A stretch of DNA of 34,192 bases from Lachnospiraceae bacterium. Its GTDB lineage: Bacteria > Bacillota > Clostridia > Lachnospirales > Lachnospiraceae. Each line of letters opens with the position of its first letter. Position 1 is the stretch's first letter. The stretch is taken from positions 1 to 34,192 of the forward strand of contig JAILAF010000009.1 of assembly GCA_024681775.1 (NCBI GenBank), read 5' to 3'. Below, piece by piece: positions 24,706 to 32,183 of the stretch. A program made the position numbers and the translations under genes. The notes under the pieces are model-generated. The model made no database searches and had not been told where the DNA came from. It saw nothing but the letters and a program-made list of their open reading frames with translations.

Positions 24706-24770
24706 GGACAAAAAGAAACCCCGAACTGCAGACGTTCGCTTGTTTACCGCTGAATCATCTACAGTTCGGG
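24706..24770 (-). terminator. Terminator of the B12-uptake operon
   Basis: CCCGAACTG (24770-24762 on minus) pairs with CAGTTCGGG (24728-24720); six further inner pairs with two wobbles give about 15 bp and a long loop. A TTTCTTTTT run follows. The stem overlaps the last codons of the ECF gene. Confidence 0.75.
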
Positions 24771-25346
24771 AGTCACCGCCACCTTTTTGATGGCTTTCTT
24801 GATGGGCTGATACAAAAGCAGCATAAATACGAAATTACCGGCGCAATGGATCAGATCGTACGGAATCCCGGCCACCCACCATGCCATCTGGGTGTGGATG
24901 GCATCTGTCAGGCCGTTTTCCGTCAGGCCCATCACCAGATAGACCAGACTGCACAGATATCCGAAGGACAGTCCGAAGGCGCCGGAAAGCACCGCCCAGA
25001 ACAGGGGCTCTTCCCGCTTCCGGAAGGTCCATGCCAGAAAGGCCAGAAGCGGCCACACGTACAGGTACATGATCCACCAGACATGGACGCCGTAGATCAT
25101 CCCTTCGATCAGAATGAACACCGGCACGATGGCGATGATCCGCCAGCCGAAGCACACGGTGAACATGATGATCCAAAAGCTGGTGAGCTCAACGTTGGGC
25201 AGACCGCTGAGCGCCGCTTTGCACACCTCGATCACCGCCACCATCAGCCCTACATAGGCGATGTCCCTGGCGGAGATCCGGGGGGATTTCTTTTTCGATT
25301 CTTCCGCGGTTCCGGTCTTTTCCGGATCAGAAGGATGCCGCTTCAT
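24759..25346 (-). CDS. ECF transporter S component, probably for cobalamin or a precursor
   Basis: A 195-residue membrane protein (from the ATG at 25346) with about six hydrophobic segments: IAYVGLMVAVIEVCKAALSG, SFWIIMFTVCFGWRIIAIVP, VFILIEGMIYGVHVWWIMYL and others, ending IPYDLIHCAGNFVFMLLLY. This is the S-component (substrate-binding) layout of energy-coupling-factor importers; the shared EcfA/EcfT module must lie elsewhere. It overlaps the DUF4430 gene by 20 bases and sits under the B12 riboswitch, so cobalamin or a corrinoid precursor is the likely substrate. No clear ribosome site precedes the start, which fits coupling; the true start could differ by some codons. Confidence 0.8.
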   Translation of the reverse strand: MKRHPSDPEKTGTAEESKKKSPRISARDIAYVGLMVAVIEVCKAALSGLPNVELTSFWIIMFTVCFGWRIIAIVPVFILIEGMIYGVHVWWIMYLYVWPLLAFLAWTFRKREEPLFWAVLSGAFGLSFGYLCSLVYLVMGLTENGLTDAIHTQMAWWVAGIPYDLIHCAGNFVFMLLLYQPIKKAIKKVAVTPEL

Positions 25347-25743
25347 AGACAATGCTGAACGCATCCTTGTCGGCAACGGGCTGGGAATCGATGCCGAAAT
25401 TGCAATACTCACCGTTCACATAGAATGCCCAGTAAGCATTATCGGTAGCGTACACGGCAGACTCGCCGTTTACCACCTCTACCATCATACCGTACTCGCT
25501 TTCGGTGCCGGAGAAGGTAAGGCCGTCTGCCTCCTCCATCGCCTGGCGGAGGTACTCCGCGTCCGTGTTTACCTCATAGGTCTTGGAGCTGCCATCCTGG
25601 CTTACCACTTCGATGGTGATGTTCTTTGCGCCTGCCTGCGCCTGAGGGCGGTTCAGGACAAATACGACGATCAGCGCAATGACAGCCACAGCAAGTGCAC
25701 AGACTCCGATAATGAGTCCTGTCTTTTTCTTCTTAGCTTCCAT
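25327..25743 (-). CDS. DUF4430 (transcobalamin-like) membrane-anchored protein
   Basis: A 138-residue protein. Residues 1-33 are a Lys-rich start plus a hydrophobic anchor (TGLIIGVCALAVAVIALIVV), then an extracellular DUF4430 domain: ITIEVVSQDGSSKTYEVNT, AEYLRQAMEEADGL, and YWAFYVNGEYCNFGIDSQPV. DUF4430 resembles the C-terminal beta domain of transcobalamin/intrinsic factor, and it is often found with corrinoid uptake genes in gut Firmicutes. No clear lipobox is present. Under the cobalamin riboswitch and joined to an ECF S component, it may present the corrinoid to the transporter. The ATG at 25743 follows AAAGGAG, part of the sequestering hairpin. Confidence 0.82.
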   Translation of the reverse strand: MEAKKKKTGLIIGVCALAVAVIALIVVFVLNRPQAQAGAKNITIEVVSQDGSSKTYEVNTDAEYLRQAMEEADGLTFSGTESEYGMMVEVVNGESAVYATDNAYWAFYVNGEYCNFGIDSQPVADKDAFSIVYEAASF

Positions 25744-25749
25744 TATTTG

Positions 25750-25789
25750 CTTTCTCCTTTATTCGATTGTAGCTTTGTCAAAGGGAAAG
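25750..25789 (-). promoter_or_regulatory. Ribosome-site-sequestering hairpin of the B12 riboswitch
   Basis: CTTTCCCTTT (25789-25780 on minus) can pair with AAAGGAGAAAG (25760-25750), 10 bp with one bulged A, which buries the Shine-Dalgarno sequence of the DUF4430 gene. No intrinsic terminator is seen in the 150 bases between aptamer and gene, so control is probably at translation. Confidence 0.55.
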
Positions 25790-25892
25790 ATGGGAAGCAC
25801 CCCTGCCCGGGCACTCCTGCAGAAATGTCAGCTTCTTTGATTAAAGATGCCGATGCTCTGCACAAACCATATCCGCGTGGTCTGCAGCTTAC

Positions 25893-26098
25893 GATTACAG
25901 GCAGGTCTCCTGGCTCGGATCTCTGCGCCGGATCAATACCTTCCCGGGATATCCCAGTGGCCTGCCTGCCACGGCAGTCATGTCCGGCTCCTTCCATACA
26001 GTGACGGGATCGCGCAGGCCTCGCACCTGCTTCCCTATTCTCCGGAACGGAAATCGCTAAAGCGACCGGCAACCGCCCCGGCACCTGTAACTCCTGAT
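25893..26098 (-). promoter_or_regulatory. Cobalamin riboswitch
   Basis: On the minus strand the stretch has the landmark blocks of the AdoCbl/cobalamin aptamer in order: CAGGTGCC near 26088, GGGAAGCAGGTG, the GCGATCCCGTCACTGTA segment and the B12 box GCCAGGAGACCTGCC near 25900-25914. The end of the aptamer is about 150 bases before the DUF4430 start codon. A CTGCA...TGCAG hairpin lies just downstream and may belong to the expression platform. Confidence 0.93.
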
Positions 26099-26114
26099 TT
26101 GACGAAACGTGGCT

Positions 26115-26143
26115 ATTTTAGCAGACAATGCGGCAAAGTGCAA
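26115..26143 (-). promoter_or_regulatory. SigmaA promoter of the B12 riboswitch operon
   Basis: Minus strand TTGCAC (26143-26138), 17-base spacer, TAAAAT (26120-26115), placed just before the aptamer. Confidence 0.7.
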
Positions 26144-26197
26144 ATCGCGTAAAAGTGCCTGCCTTTCCGGGCTCCGGATCCGAAACTGCCAGAACGG

Positions 26198-26227
26198 TTG
26201 GATTCGTGCTGCCTTGTATGCTATAAT
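26198..26227 (+). promoter_or_regulatory. Extended -10 promoter of trkA-trkH
   Basis: TTGGAT (26198-26203), 18-base spacer ending in TGC, then TATAAT (26222-26227), so TGnTATAAT is complete. Transcription is divergent from the B12 operon. The leader is about 70 bases with GAGG before the trkA ATG. Confidence 0.75.
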
Positions 26228-26303
26228 ATTTAGTCGACATTTCCTATGCAGGAAAAACGAATGGGAAGAATGGGCATGCGCCCTTCCTTTATAGAGGAAA
26301 CAT

Positions 26304-27659
26304 ATGAACATCATCATCGTCGGCTGCGGCAAGGTGGGCTCCACTCTGGCACAGCAGCTCAACAGAGAAAACCACAATATCGTCGTCATCGACAGCAACC
26401 CGGATCGCGTGGCCAACATGACGGATACCCTGGATGCCAAGGTGCTCCTGGGCAACGGCGTCAGCTTCAAGATGCTGCAGGAGGCCGGCATTTCCCATGC
26501 GGATCTCCTCATCGCCGTCACCGATTCCGACGAGGAGAACCTGCTGTGCTGCTGCATTGCGAAAAAAGCCGGTCACTGCAAGACCATCGCCCGGGTGCGA
26601 AACCCGATCTACAACGATGACGTGGCATTCCTGCGGGATGAGCTGGGCCTGGCACAGGTCATCAATCCGGAGCTTACCAGTGCCAACGAGATCGCCCGGA
26701 TCTTCCAGTTCTCTTCCGCCGTCAAGATCGAGTCCTTCTCCAAGGGCCTCATCGAGCTGATCCATTTCCGCGTCACCGGAGACTGTCTGCTGAAAGACTA
26801 CTCTCTGATGAACATCCGCTCGAAGCTGAATATGGACGTGCTCATCGCCTGCGTCAAGCGCGGCGACGAAGTGATCATCCCCAGAGGTGATTTCGTCTTC
26901 CGGGAGGGAGATGTGGCCGGCGTTATGGCCAGGCCCCAGATCGCCACGGAATTTTTCTCCAAGATCGGCATCCCCACCGGCAGGATCCGCACCGCCATGA
27001 TCGTGGGCGGCGGCAAGATTTCCTACTATCTGGCGCAGCGCCTGCTCCTGGGTGGGATCGATACCAAGATCATCGAGCAAAACGTTGCCCGCTGCCATGA
27101 GCTCAGCGAGCTCCTGCCCAAGGCCACGGTGATCTGCGGTGACGGAACGGATGAGAAGCTCCTGATGCAGGAGGGACTGGAAAATGTGGACGGCTTCGCC
27201 GCGCTCACGGGCCTGGACGAGGAGAACATCCTCCTGAGCCTGCTGGCAAAGCGCCAGTCCAAAGCCAAGGTGGTCACCAAGATCAACCGCATCAATTTCA
27301 ACTCCGTGCTGGGGGACATCCAGATCGACACCATGACTTTCCCCAGGCTCTTAACCGCTGACGTGATCGTCAGATATGCCCGCTCCATGGATGCCGCCTC
27401 CGACAATGTGGAGAACCTCTACCGCATCGAAGACGGCAAGGCGGAGGCGCTGGAGTTCCTCATCAGCGAGGAGAACCGTGTGACCAACATCCCGCTGGCA
27501 CAGCTGAAGCTCCGGAAGAATCTGCTGATCTGTTCCATCAACCGGAAAGGCCGCGTGTTCCTGCCCACCGGTTCCGACAGCCTTACGGTAGGTGACCACT
27601 GCATTGTCGTCACCACCAACCGGGGTATGAAAGACATTCAGGATATCCTCCAGGGATAA
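26304..27659 (+). CDS. trkA: Trk potassium uptake regulatory subunit TrkA
   Basis: A 451-residue cytosolic protein with two RCK units. The first NAD-binding fold is IIIVGCGKVGSTLAQQL with VIDSNPDRV; the second is MIVGGGKISYYLAQRL with IIEQNVARC and CGDGTDEKLL. A TrkA-C domain follows each (FSKGLIELIHFRVTGDC; ALEFLISEENRV). It gates TrkH in response to nucleotides. trkH follows by 19 bases in the same operon. The ATG has GAGG upstream. Confidence 0.95.
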   Translation: MNIIIVGCGKVGSTLAQQLNRENHNIVVIDSNPDRVANMTDTLDAKVLLGNGVSFKMLQEAGISHADLLIAVTDSDEENLLCCCIAKKAGHCKTIARVRNPIYNDDVAFLRDELGLAQVINPELTSANEIARIFQFSSAVKIESFSKGLIELIHFRVTGDCLLKDYSLMNIRSKLNMDVLIACVKRGDEVIIPRGDFVFREGDVAGVMARPQIATEFFSKIGIPTGRIRTAMIVGGGKISYYLAQRLLLGGIDTKIIEQNVARCHELSELLPKATVICGDGTDEKLLMQEGLENVDGFAALTGLDEENILLSLLAKRQSKAKVVTKINRINFNSVLGDIQIDTMTFPRLLTADVIVRYARSMDAASDNVENLYRIEDGKAEALEFLISEENRVTNIPLAQLKLRKNLLICSINRKGRVFLPTGSDSLTVGDHCIVVTTNRGMKDIQDILQG

Positions 27660-27678
27660 CCGCTAGGGAGACCTTTTT

Positions 27679-29121
27679 ATGAACATCATCATGGTCCTAT
27701 ATATCATCGGATGGATCCTGGAGTTTGAAGCCATGTTCATGCTCCTGCCCACCCTGGTGGGCGTGATCTACCGGGAGCCGAAGGCAGCCCTCTGCTACCT
27801 TCTGACCGCCCTCTTTACCTTCGCCGTGGGCTTTTGCCTGAAGGTGAGAAAGCCCCGGACCACCGATCTGTACATGCGGGAAGGTTTTGCCACCGTGGCG
27901 CTGGGCTGGAGTGCCCTGAGTATCTTCGGCGCCATCCCCTTCGTTGCGACGGGGGACATCCCGAACTACATCAACGCTCTCTTCGAAGCCGTCTCCGGCT
28001 TTACCACCACGGGAGCCAGCATCCTCTCCGACGTGAAGCATCTGACCCATGCGGGACTCTTCTGGCGTTCCTTTACCCACTGGATCGGCGGTATGGGCGT
28101 ATTCGTCTTTATCATGTCCGTCCTGCCTCTGATGGGAGGTTCTACCCTAAACCTCATGCGTGCGGAGAGCACCGGTCCCTCCGTAGGCAAGCTGGTGCCC
28201 AGAGTCCAGGACACGGCGAAGATCCTCTACCAGCTCTATCTGGCCCTGACACTCCTGTCAACCATCGTCTACATCCTCTGCGGATTGAAGCCCTTTGAGG
28301 CCGTCTGCATCAGTTTCGGTACCGTGGGTACCGGCGGATACGGGCTCGTAAATACCTCCATCGGCTCCTACAGCGCTGCAGCGCAATGGGCCATCGGTAT
28401 CTTTATGGTCATGGCGGGCATCAACTACTCGGCCTACTTCTACCTCATCCGCAGGCAACTGAAAAACGCCTTTGCCATCGAGGAGATCCGGCTGTACCTG
28501 ACCCTGGTAGCAGTGGCGACCATTGTCATCGCCCTGAACATCACCGGTTACTATCCTACCTTCGGGGAGGGGCTCCGGGCCGCCTTTTTCCAGGTGTCCT
28601 CCATCATCACCACCACGGGATATTCCACAGCGGATTTTGATCTGTGGCCCTCCTTCTCCAAGTCCATCCTGGTGGCCCTGATGTTCATCGGCGCCTGCTC
28701 CGGATCCACCGCCGGCGGCATGAAGGTATCCCGGGTACTGATCTACTTTAAGGAGCTGTGGAAGGAACTCTCCGGCATGGTGCATCCCCGCCAGGTCAAG
28801 GTTCTGCGGATGGACGGTCATGTTCTGGAAAATGAGACCCTGCGCAGCACCAGCGCTTTTCTGGGGGCCTATTTCATCCTGTATATGCTCTCCACCCTGG
28901 CCATCTCCATCGATAATTTCGATTTCACCACCAATTTCACCGCCGTGGCTGCCACCCTGAACAACATCGGCCCCGGCCTGGCCCTGGTGGGACCCACCTG
29001 CAATTACAACGGTTTTGGCATTTTCTCCAAGTTTGTCCTGATGCTGGATATGCTGGCAGGACGTCTGGAGCTCTTCCCCATCCTGATCCTCTTTAAGCCG
29101 GGATGTTGGAAAAAATACTAA
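27679..29121 (+). CDS. trkH: Trk potassium channel subunit TrkH
   Basis: A 480-residue membrane protein of the TrkH/KtrB superfamily with about ten transmembrane segments. The four pore loops are visible: SGFTTTGAS, FGTVGTGGYGL, SSIITTTGYSTAD and LNNIGPGLALVG, each with the selectivity glycine. The intramembrane-gate region GACSGSTAGGMKVSR and C-terminal GRLELFPILILF are typical. TrkA upstream is its gating ring. The protein appears complete. Confidence 0.95.
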   Translation: MNIIMVLYIIGWILEFEAMFMLLPTLVGVIYREPKAALCYLLTALFTFAVGFCLKVRKPRTTDLYMREGFATVALGWSALSIFGAIPFVATGDIPNYINALFEAVSGFTTTGASILSDVKHLTHAGLFWRSFTHWIGGMGVFVFIMSVLPLMGGSTLNLMRAESTGPSVGKLVPRVQDTAKILYQLYLALTLLSTIVYILCGLKPFEAVCISFGTVGTGGYGLVNTSIGSYSAAAQWAIGIFMVMAGINYSAYFYLIRRQLKNAFAIEEIRLYLTLVAVATIVIALNITGYYPTFGEGLRAAFFQVSSIITTTGYSTADFDLWPSFSKSILVALMFIGACSGSTAGGMKVSRVLIYFKELWKELSGMVHPRQVKVLRMDGHVLENETLRSTSAFLGAYFILYMLSTLAISIDNFDFTTNFTAVAATLNNIGPGLALVGPTCNYNGFGIFSKFVLMLDMLAGRLELFPILILFKPGCWKKY

Positions 29122-29150
29122 GGTGTGTTATAGTGGTTAGAGATAACTAT
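29106..29150 (+). promoter_or_regulatory. Promoter and candidate operator of the DtxR-type gene
   Basis: TTGGAA (29106-29111), 17-base spacer, TATAGT (29129-29134). A 21-base imperfect palindrome with ATAGT...ACTAT ends (29130-29150) overlaps the -10 and the start point, where a DtxR-family repressor would be expected to act on its own gene. The -35 lies inside the last codons of trkH. Confidence 0.55.
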
Positions 29151-29204
29151 CCGTCACTTCCGTAACTGTTGTATCGCCTGCATTTTGCGGGCTTAGGAGG
29201 AATT

Positions 29205-29591
29205 ATGAGAGGAAATGTGGAGACGGCTTCCGCCGAGGATTATCTGGAGTCGATCCTGATCATCCAGGAGAAAAAGCCTGTTGTGCGTTCCGTGGATATC
29301 GCCAACGAGTTGGGATTCAAGAAGTCCAGCGTCAGTGTTGCCATGCGCAACCTCAGGGAAAAGGATCATATCACGGTCTCCGATGAAGGATACATCTACC
29401 TGACGGAGTCCGGCCGCAGGATCGCGGAGATGATCTACGAGCGGCATAAGTTCCTGACCTCCCTCCTCACCGCCATGGGGGTGGATCCGGAGACTGCCCA
29501 GGAAGATGCCTGCCGTGTGGAGCACGATCTGTCGGAGCAGAGCTTTGCCGCCATCAAAAAGGTGGGAACGGAATATCTGAAGAAGCATTAA
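29205..29591 (+). CDS. DtxR/IdeR-family metal-dependent repressor
   Basis: A 128-residue metalloregulator lacking the C-terminal SH3-like domain. The winged helix is DYLESILIIQEKKPVVRSVD, IANELGFKKSSVSVAMRNL. Metal ligands by alignment from memory: D12, H81, C103, E106 and H107 (ACRVEHDLSE). Cys at the DtxR C102 position points to the iron-sensing type rather than MntR, which has Glu there; this is inference. AGGAGG precedes the ATG at 29205. It lies 83 bases after trkH but has its own promoter. No iron or manganese transporter is adjacent. Confidence 0.88.
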   Translation: MRGNVETASAEDYLESILIIQEKKPVVRSVDIANELGFKKSSVSVAMRNLREKDHITVSDEGYIYLTESGRRIAEMIYERHKFLTSLLTAMGVDPETAQEDACRVEHDLSEQSFAAIKKVGTEYLKKH

Positions 29592-29626
29592 AAAAATCCT
29601 CGAACCGTTTGGTTCGAGGATTTTTT
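29592..29626. terminator. Bidirectional terminator
   Basis: ATCCTCGAACC-GTTT-GGTTCGAGGAT is a perfect 11-bp stem flanked by A6 and T6. It ends the DtxR-type gene on plus and the transglutaminase gene on minus; its T-run touches the latter's stop codon. Confidence 0.92.
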
Positions 29627-31349
29627 ACTCCTGCCATGTCGTTACATTGTGATACAGTCTGTAATAACCGGAGCCCAGGTTCTGCACCTCCAGCAGAATG
29701 GAGAAATGATCCATTCCCAGGGTGGTGAGGGCGGAGTTTACATACCCCGTCTCATAGGCGCCGGTGCCGTACTCGGACTCGATCCTGGAAAGCAGCGCAG
29801 CAGGCACTACATTGTTAAAATGCTGCTCTCCGGGGCCTGCAGCCACCAGCTTGGACAGGCAGTCCGCGTAATACTCGTTCAGGGTCCATTCCACACCGTC
29901 CACGGTGAGGCCCAAAGCGCTTAAGGTCTCCTCCAGCGTAGGCCCGGAGGATTCGGTACTATTACCGGAACCACCATTCCCGGTATCGGAGCCGTTGCCG
30001 CCGCTGCCGGTGCCGCTTCCGCCGTTGCCGTTACCGGTGCCGGAGCCACTGCCCGATCCACTGCCGTTTCCGGAGCCGGTTCCATCCGCCACCTGAGAAT
30101 CCCGGTCCGTCATGTTCTGATAGTCCCCATTCGGATAGGGATCCGGATATCGCAGGGGCGTAAAGGGATCGTCGTTGATGTAAAAGGAATAATCCTCGAT
30201 CTGGGGTCTGATGGTGCCGTCATCCGCCACCTCCACCTCCGCCGTGCCGTCCTCCAGGCCGCGGTATTTGGCCCCCAGGCAGGCGGGCAGATTCACGGAG
30301 AGGCTGGTCCGCACATGGTTCCCGGCATAGTCCGCATCCGTGCGGTTAAAATACACATAGGTGGAAGGATCCGTATCGTCCCAGGTCACATCCACATTGT
30401 AATAATCCCCCTCCAGCTTCACGATGTCCCAGGCATGACTCTCTGTGGTCTTGCCGGTGCAATAGTAAGTGGGGATCCCCAGCTGTTGCATGCAGTACTG
30501 GAAGGCTCTGGCATAGCCCGCGCAGACGGTCTCGTGGTTCACCAGGGCGCTGTAGGCGCTCTGATTGTATTTTGCGGACTCCCGGTAGCTCACCAGGCTC
30601 ACCAGCGCATCATGCACCAGCTTCTCCCGGAAATAGGGCTCCTCCAGAGTGCGGGCCGCAGAGACGATGTTGTCCGCTGCCTCCTCAAAGGCTGCTCTGC
30701 TCTCCTCCAGGTTCTCCGCCAGATCGTAATACAGCAGATCCACCTCCACGATATTGCCGCCCTCCAGATACTTTACCGTGTAGGAGGACTCCATGTAAAA
30801 AAGCTCCGGATGATCGTTCATCACCGCTTCAAAGCAGTCCTGCAGCTTCGTCACGGAGATGGCGGTGACGGGGGTGAAGGCAGGGGTCACATTGCAGGCG
30901 TTGGCATAGATCTGTTTATAGATCCGCTTGCTGTCCTCATCCAGCATCCCGTAATAGGGATAAAGCGCCTCGTCAAAAGTCAGCCCCTCGCCAGTGTCTC
31001 CCTCTCCCACATCGCTTAAGGAAATCGAAGCCTCCTGCTCGCCGATGAGATCCTCGCTGCCAAAGACCGGCGTATAGCCGTTCAGATCCGCCACATTCTC
31101 GGGGACGGAATCCACCTCCCCCGTGAGAACATAGGTCAGATCCGCCAGCACCACGGTGGTGAGGTCATTTTCCTTCGGCTGCTCTTCTTTGTTCAGTTTC
31201 GTCAGGATCCCTTCCACGGTGCCGTTGCCGTAGAGCATGGTGGCCAGAGACTCGGTCAGCTGCGGGTTCATGGCGCAGACCAGGACTCCCGCGCACAGCG
31301 CGATCAGGAGCACCATCAGAAAAAGGATCAGTTTTTTGATGATTTTCAT
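29625..31349 (-). CDS. Exported transglutaminase-like (cysteine peptidase fold) protein
   Basis: A 574-residue surface protein. An N-terminal signal anchor (KIIKKLILFL, hydrophobic to about 27) is followed by a region of unknown fold (30-240) and a transglutaminase-like domain (about 240-330) with a complete triad: C276 (HETVCAGYARAF), H305 (ESHAWDIV) and D320 (YYNVDVTWDD). A Gly/Ser/Asn linker (about 421-469) joins it to a C-terminal helical domain of about 100 residues. Such proteins act in wall or protein crosslinking or cleavage; the substrate is unknown. The ATG at 31349 lies where the mRNA is expected to start, and no ribosome site precedes it. Confidence 0.82.
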   Translation of the reverse strand: MKIIKKLILFLMVLLIALCAGVLVCAMNPQLTESLATMLYGNGTVEGILTKLNKEEQPKENDLTTVVLADLTYVLTGEVDSVPENVADLNGYTPVFGSEDLIGEQEASISLSDVGEGDTGEGLTFDEALYPYYGMLDEDSKRIYKQIYANACNVTPAFTPVTAISVTKLQDCFEAVMNDHPELFYMESSYTVKYLEGGNIVEVDLLYYDLAENLEESRAAFEEAADNIVSAARTLEEPYFREKLVHDALVSLVSYRESAKYNQSAYSALVNHETVCAGYARAFQYCMQQLGIPTYYCTGKTTESHAWDIVKLEGDYYNVDVTWDDTDPSTYVYFNRTDADYAGNHVRTSLSVNLPACLGAKYRGLEDGTAEVEVADDGTIRPQIEDYSFYINDDPFTPLRYPDPYPNGDYQNMTDRDSQVADGTGSGNGSGSGSGSGTGNGNGGSGTGSGGNGSDTGNGGSGNSTESSGPTLEETLSALGLTVDGVEWTLNEYYADCLSKLVAAGPGEQHFNNVVPAALLSRIESEYGTGAYETGYVNSALTTLGMDHFSILLEVQNLGSGYYRLYHNVTTWQE

Positions 31350-31356
31350 GAAAAAT

Positions 31357-31385
31357 ATTATACCCCGAAGGCGCCGATTTCTCAA
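31357..31385 (-). promoter_or_regulatory. SigmaA promoter of the transglutaminase gene
   Basis: Minus strand TTGAGA (31385-31380), 17-base spacer, TATAAT (31362-31357). The -10 ends only seven bases before the ATG, so the transcript should start at or next to the start codon (leaderless). Confidence 0.8.
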
Positions 31386-31429
31386 CCGCTCCCTTGCGAA
31401 AACCGCTGATTTCGGGGCTTAGGTCACCG

Positions 31430-31458
31430 TTGAAAGAGTGCGGAAGAAATGGTATAGT
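31430..31458 (+). promoter_or_regulatory. SigmaA promoter of the nitroreductase gene
   Basis: TTGAAA (31430-31435), 17-base spacer, TATAGT (31453-31458). Divergent from the transglutaminase promoter; the -35 boxes are about 45 bases apart. Confidence 0.8.
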
Positions 31459-31524
31459 AGGACAAGAGTGCACCGGTCCGGATCCGGATCGTCGCAGCGC
31501 CGTGTCGCTGCTGAAAGGAGGCAT

Positions 31525-32061
31525 ATGGACGTTATTTCCTGTATCAAGAACCGCAGAAGTATCCGCAGCTTTGATGAGAGCCGCAAGGTCTCTCACGAGA
31601 CCATCGAATCCATCGTTGCCACTGCTGCTTACGCTCCCAGCTGGAAGAACACCCAGATCACCCGCTACATCGTTCTCGAGGGTGAGGCGAAGGAGCGGCT
31701 TGCTCAGTGCACCAGTATCTGGGCGAAGAACGGCGACATCATGAGGAGTGCTTCCGCCGTGGTGGCCGTTACTTTCATTTCCGGCAGATGCGGTTATGAG
31801 AGAGACGGTTCCTATTCCACTCCCCTGGAGGATCGTTGGCAGTATTACGATACCGGTCTTGCTTCCGAGGCTTTTGTCCTGGCAGCTTATGACGCAGGTG
31901 TCGGAAGTGTCATCCTTGGTTTATATGATGATAACGCAGCTGAGGTCATCGGTGTTCCCGAGGGCCAGAAGCTTGTTTCTCTGATCCCCATTGGTTATTA
32001 TGCGGAAGACCCCGTTGCTCCTCCCCGTAAGAGTGTGGAGGATCTCCTTTCCTATCGTTAA
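31525..32061 (+). CDS. Nitroreductase-family flavoprotein
   Basis: A 178-residue FMN-binding oxidoreductase of the NfsA/FRP-like fold. The FMN phosphate motif is the N-terminal CIKNRRSIRSF; APSWKNTQ is the second cofactor loop, and GLASEAFVLAAYDAGVGSVI plus the C-terminal LIPIGYYAEDPVAPPRKS are typical. Substrate is not predictable. A consensus AAAGGAGG lies directly before the ATG. It is a single-gene unit with a strong promoter and terminator. Codons end in T more often than in neighbouring genes, which may reflect high expression or a different origin. Confidence 0.88.
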   Translation: MDVISCIKNRRSIRSFDESRKVSHETIESIVATAAYAPSWKNTQITRYIVLEGEAKERLAQCTSIWAKNGDIMRSASAVVAVTFISGRCGYERDGSYSTPLEDRWQYYDTGLASEAFVLAAYDAGVGSVILGLYDDNAAEVIGVPEGQKLVSLIPIGYYAEDPVAPPRKSVEDLLSYR

Positions 32062-32067
32062 TGTTTG

Positions 32068-32095
32068 GAGCCGAAGATTTTTCTTCGGCTCTTTT
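32068..32095 (+). terminator. Terminator after the nitroreductase gene
   Basis: GAGCCGAAGA-TTTT-TCTTCGGCTC, 10-bp perfect stem followed by TTTT, six bases after the stop codon. Confidence 0.88.
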
Positions 32096-32183
32096 CACGC
32101 CGTCTGTGCATCCCACGTGCTGACCGGCCGACCATGCCGCTGATGAACCGGTAAATCATTAGAAAGAAAATGAGGAATGAACT

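Noticed and set aside
31350-31385. TTG start for the transglutaminase protein with GGGAG upstream
   Set aside because: The TTG is the first half of a TTGAGA -35 box spaced 17 bases from TATAAT; kept only as an alternative in the leaderless finding.
32096-32183. PyrR-type attenuator before pyrB
   Set aside because: No anti-terminator/terminator pair or PyrR-binding hairpin could be recognised; the only terminator there belongs to the nitroreductase gene.
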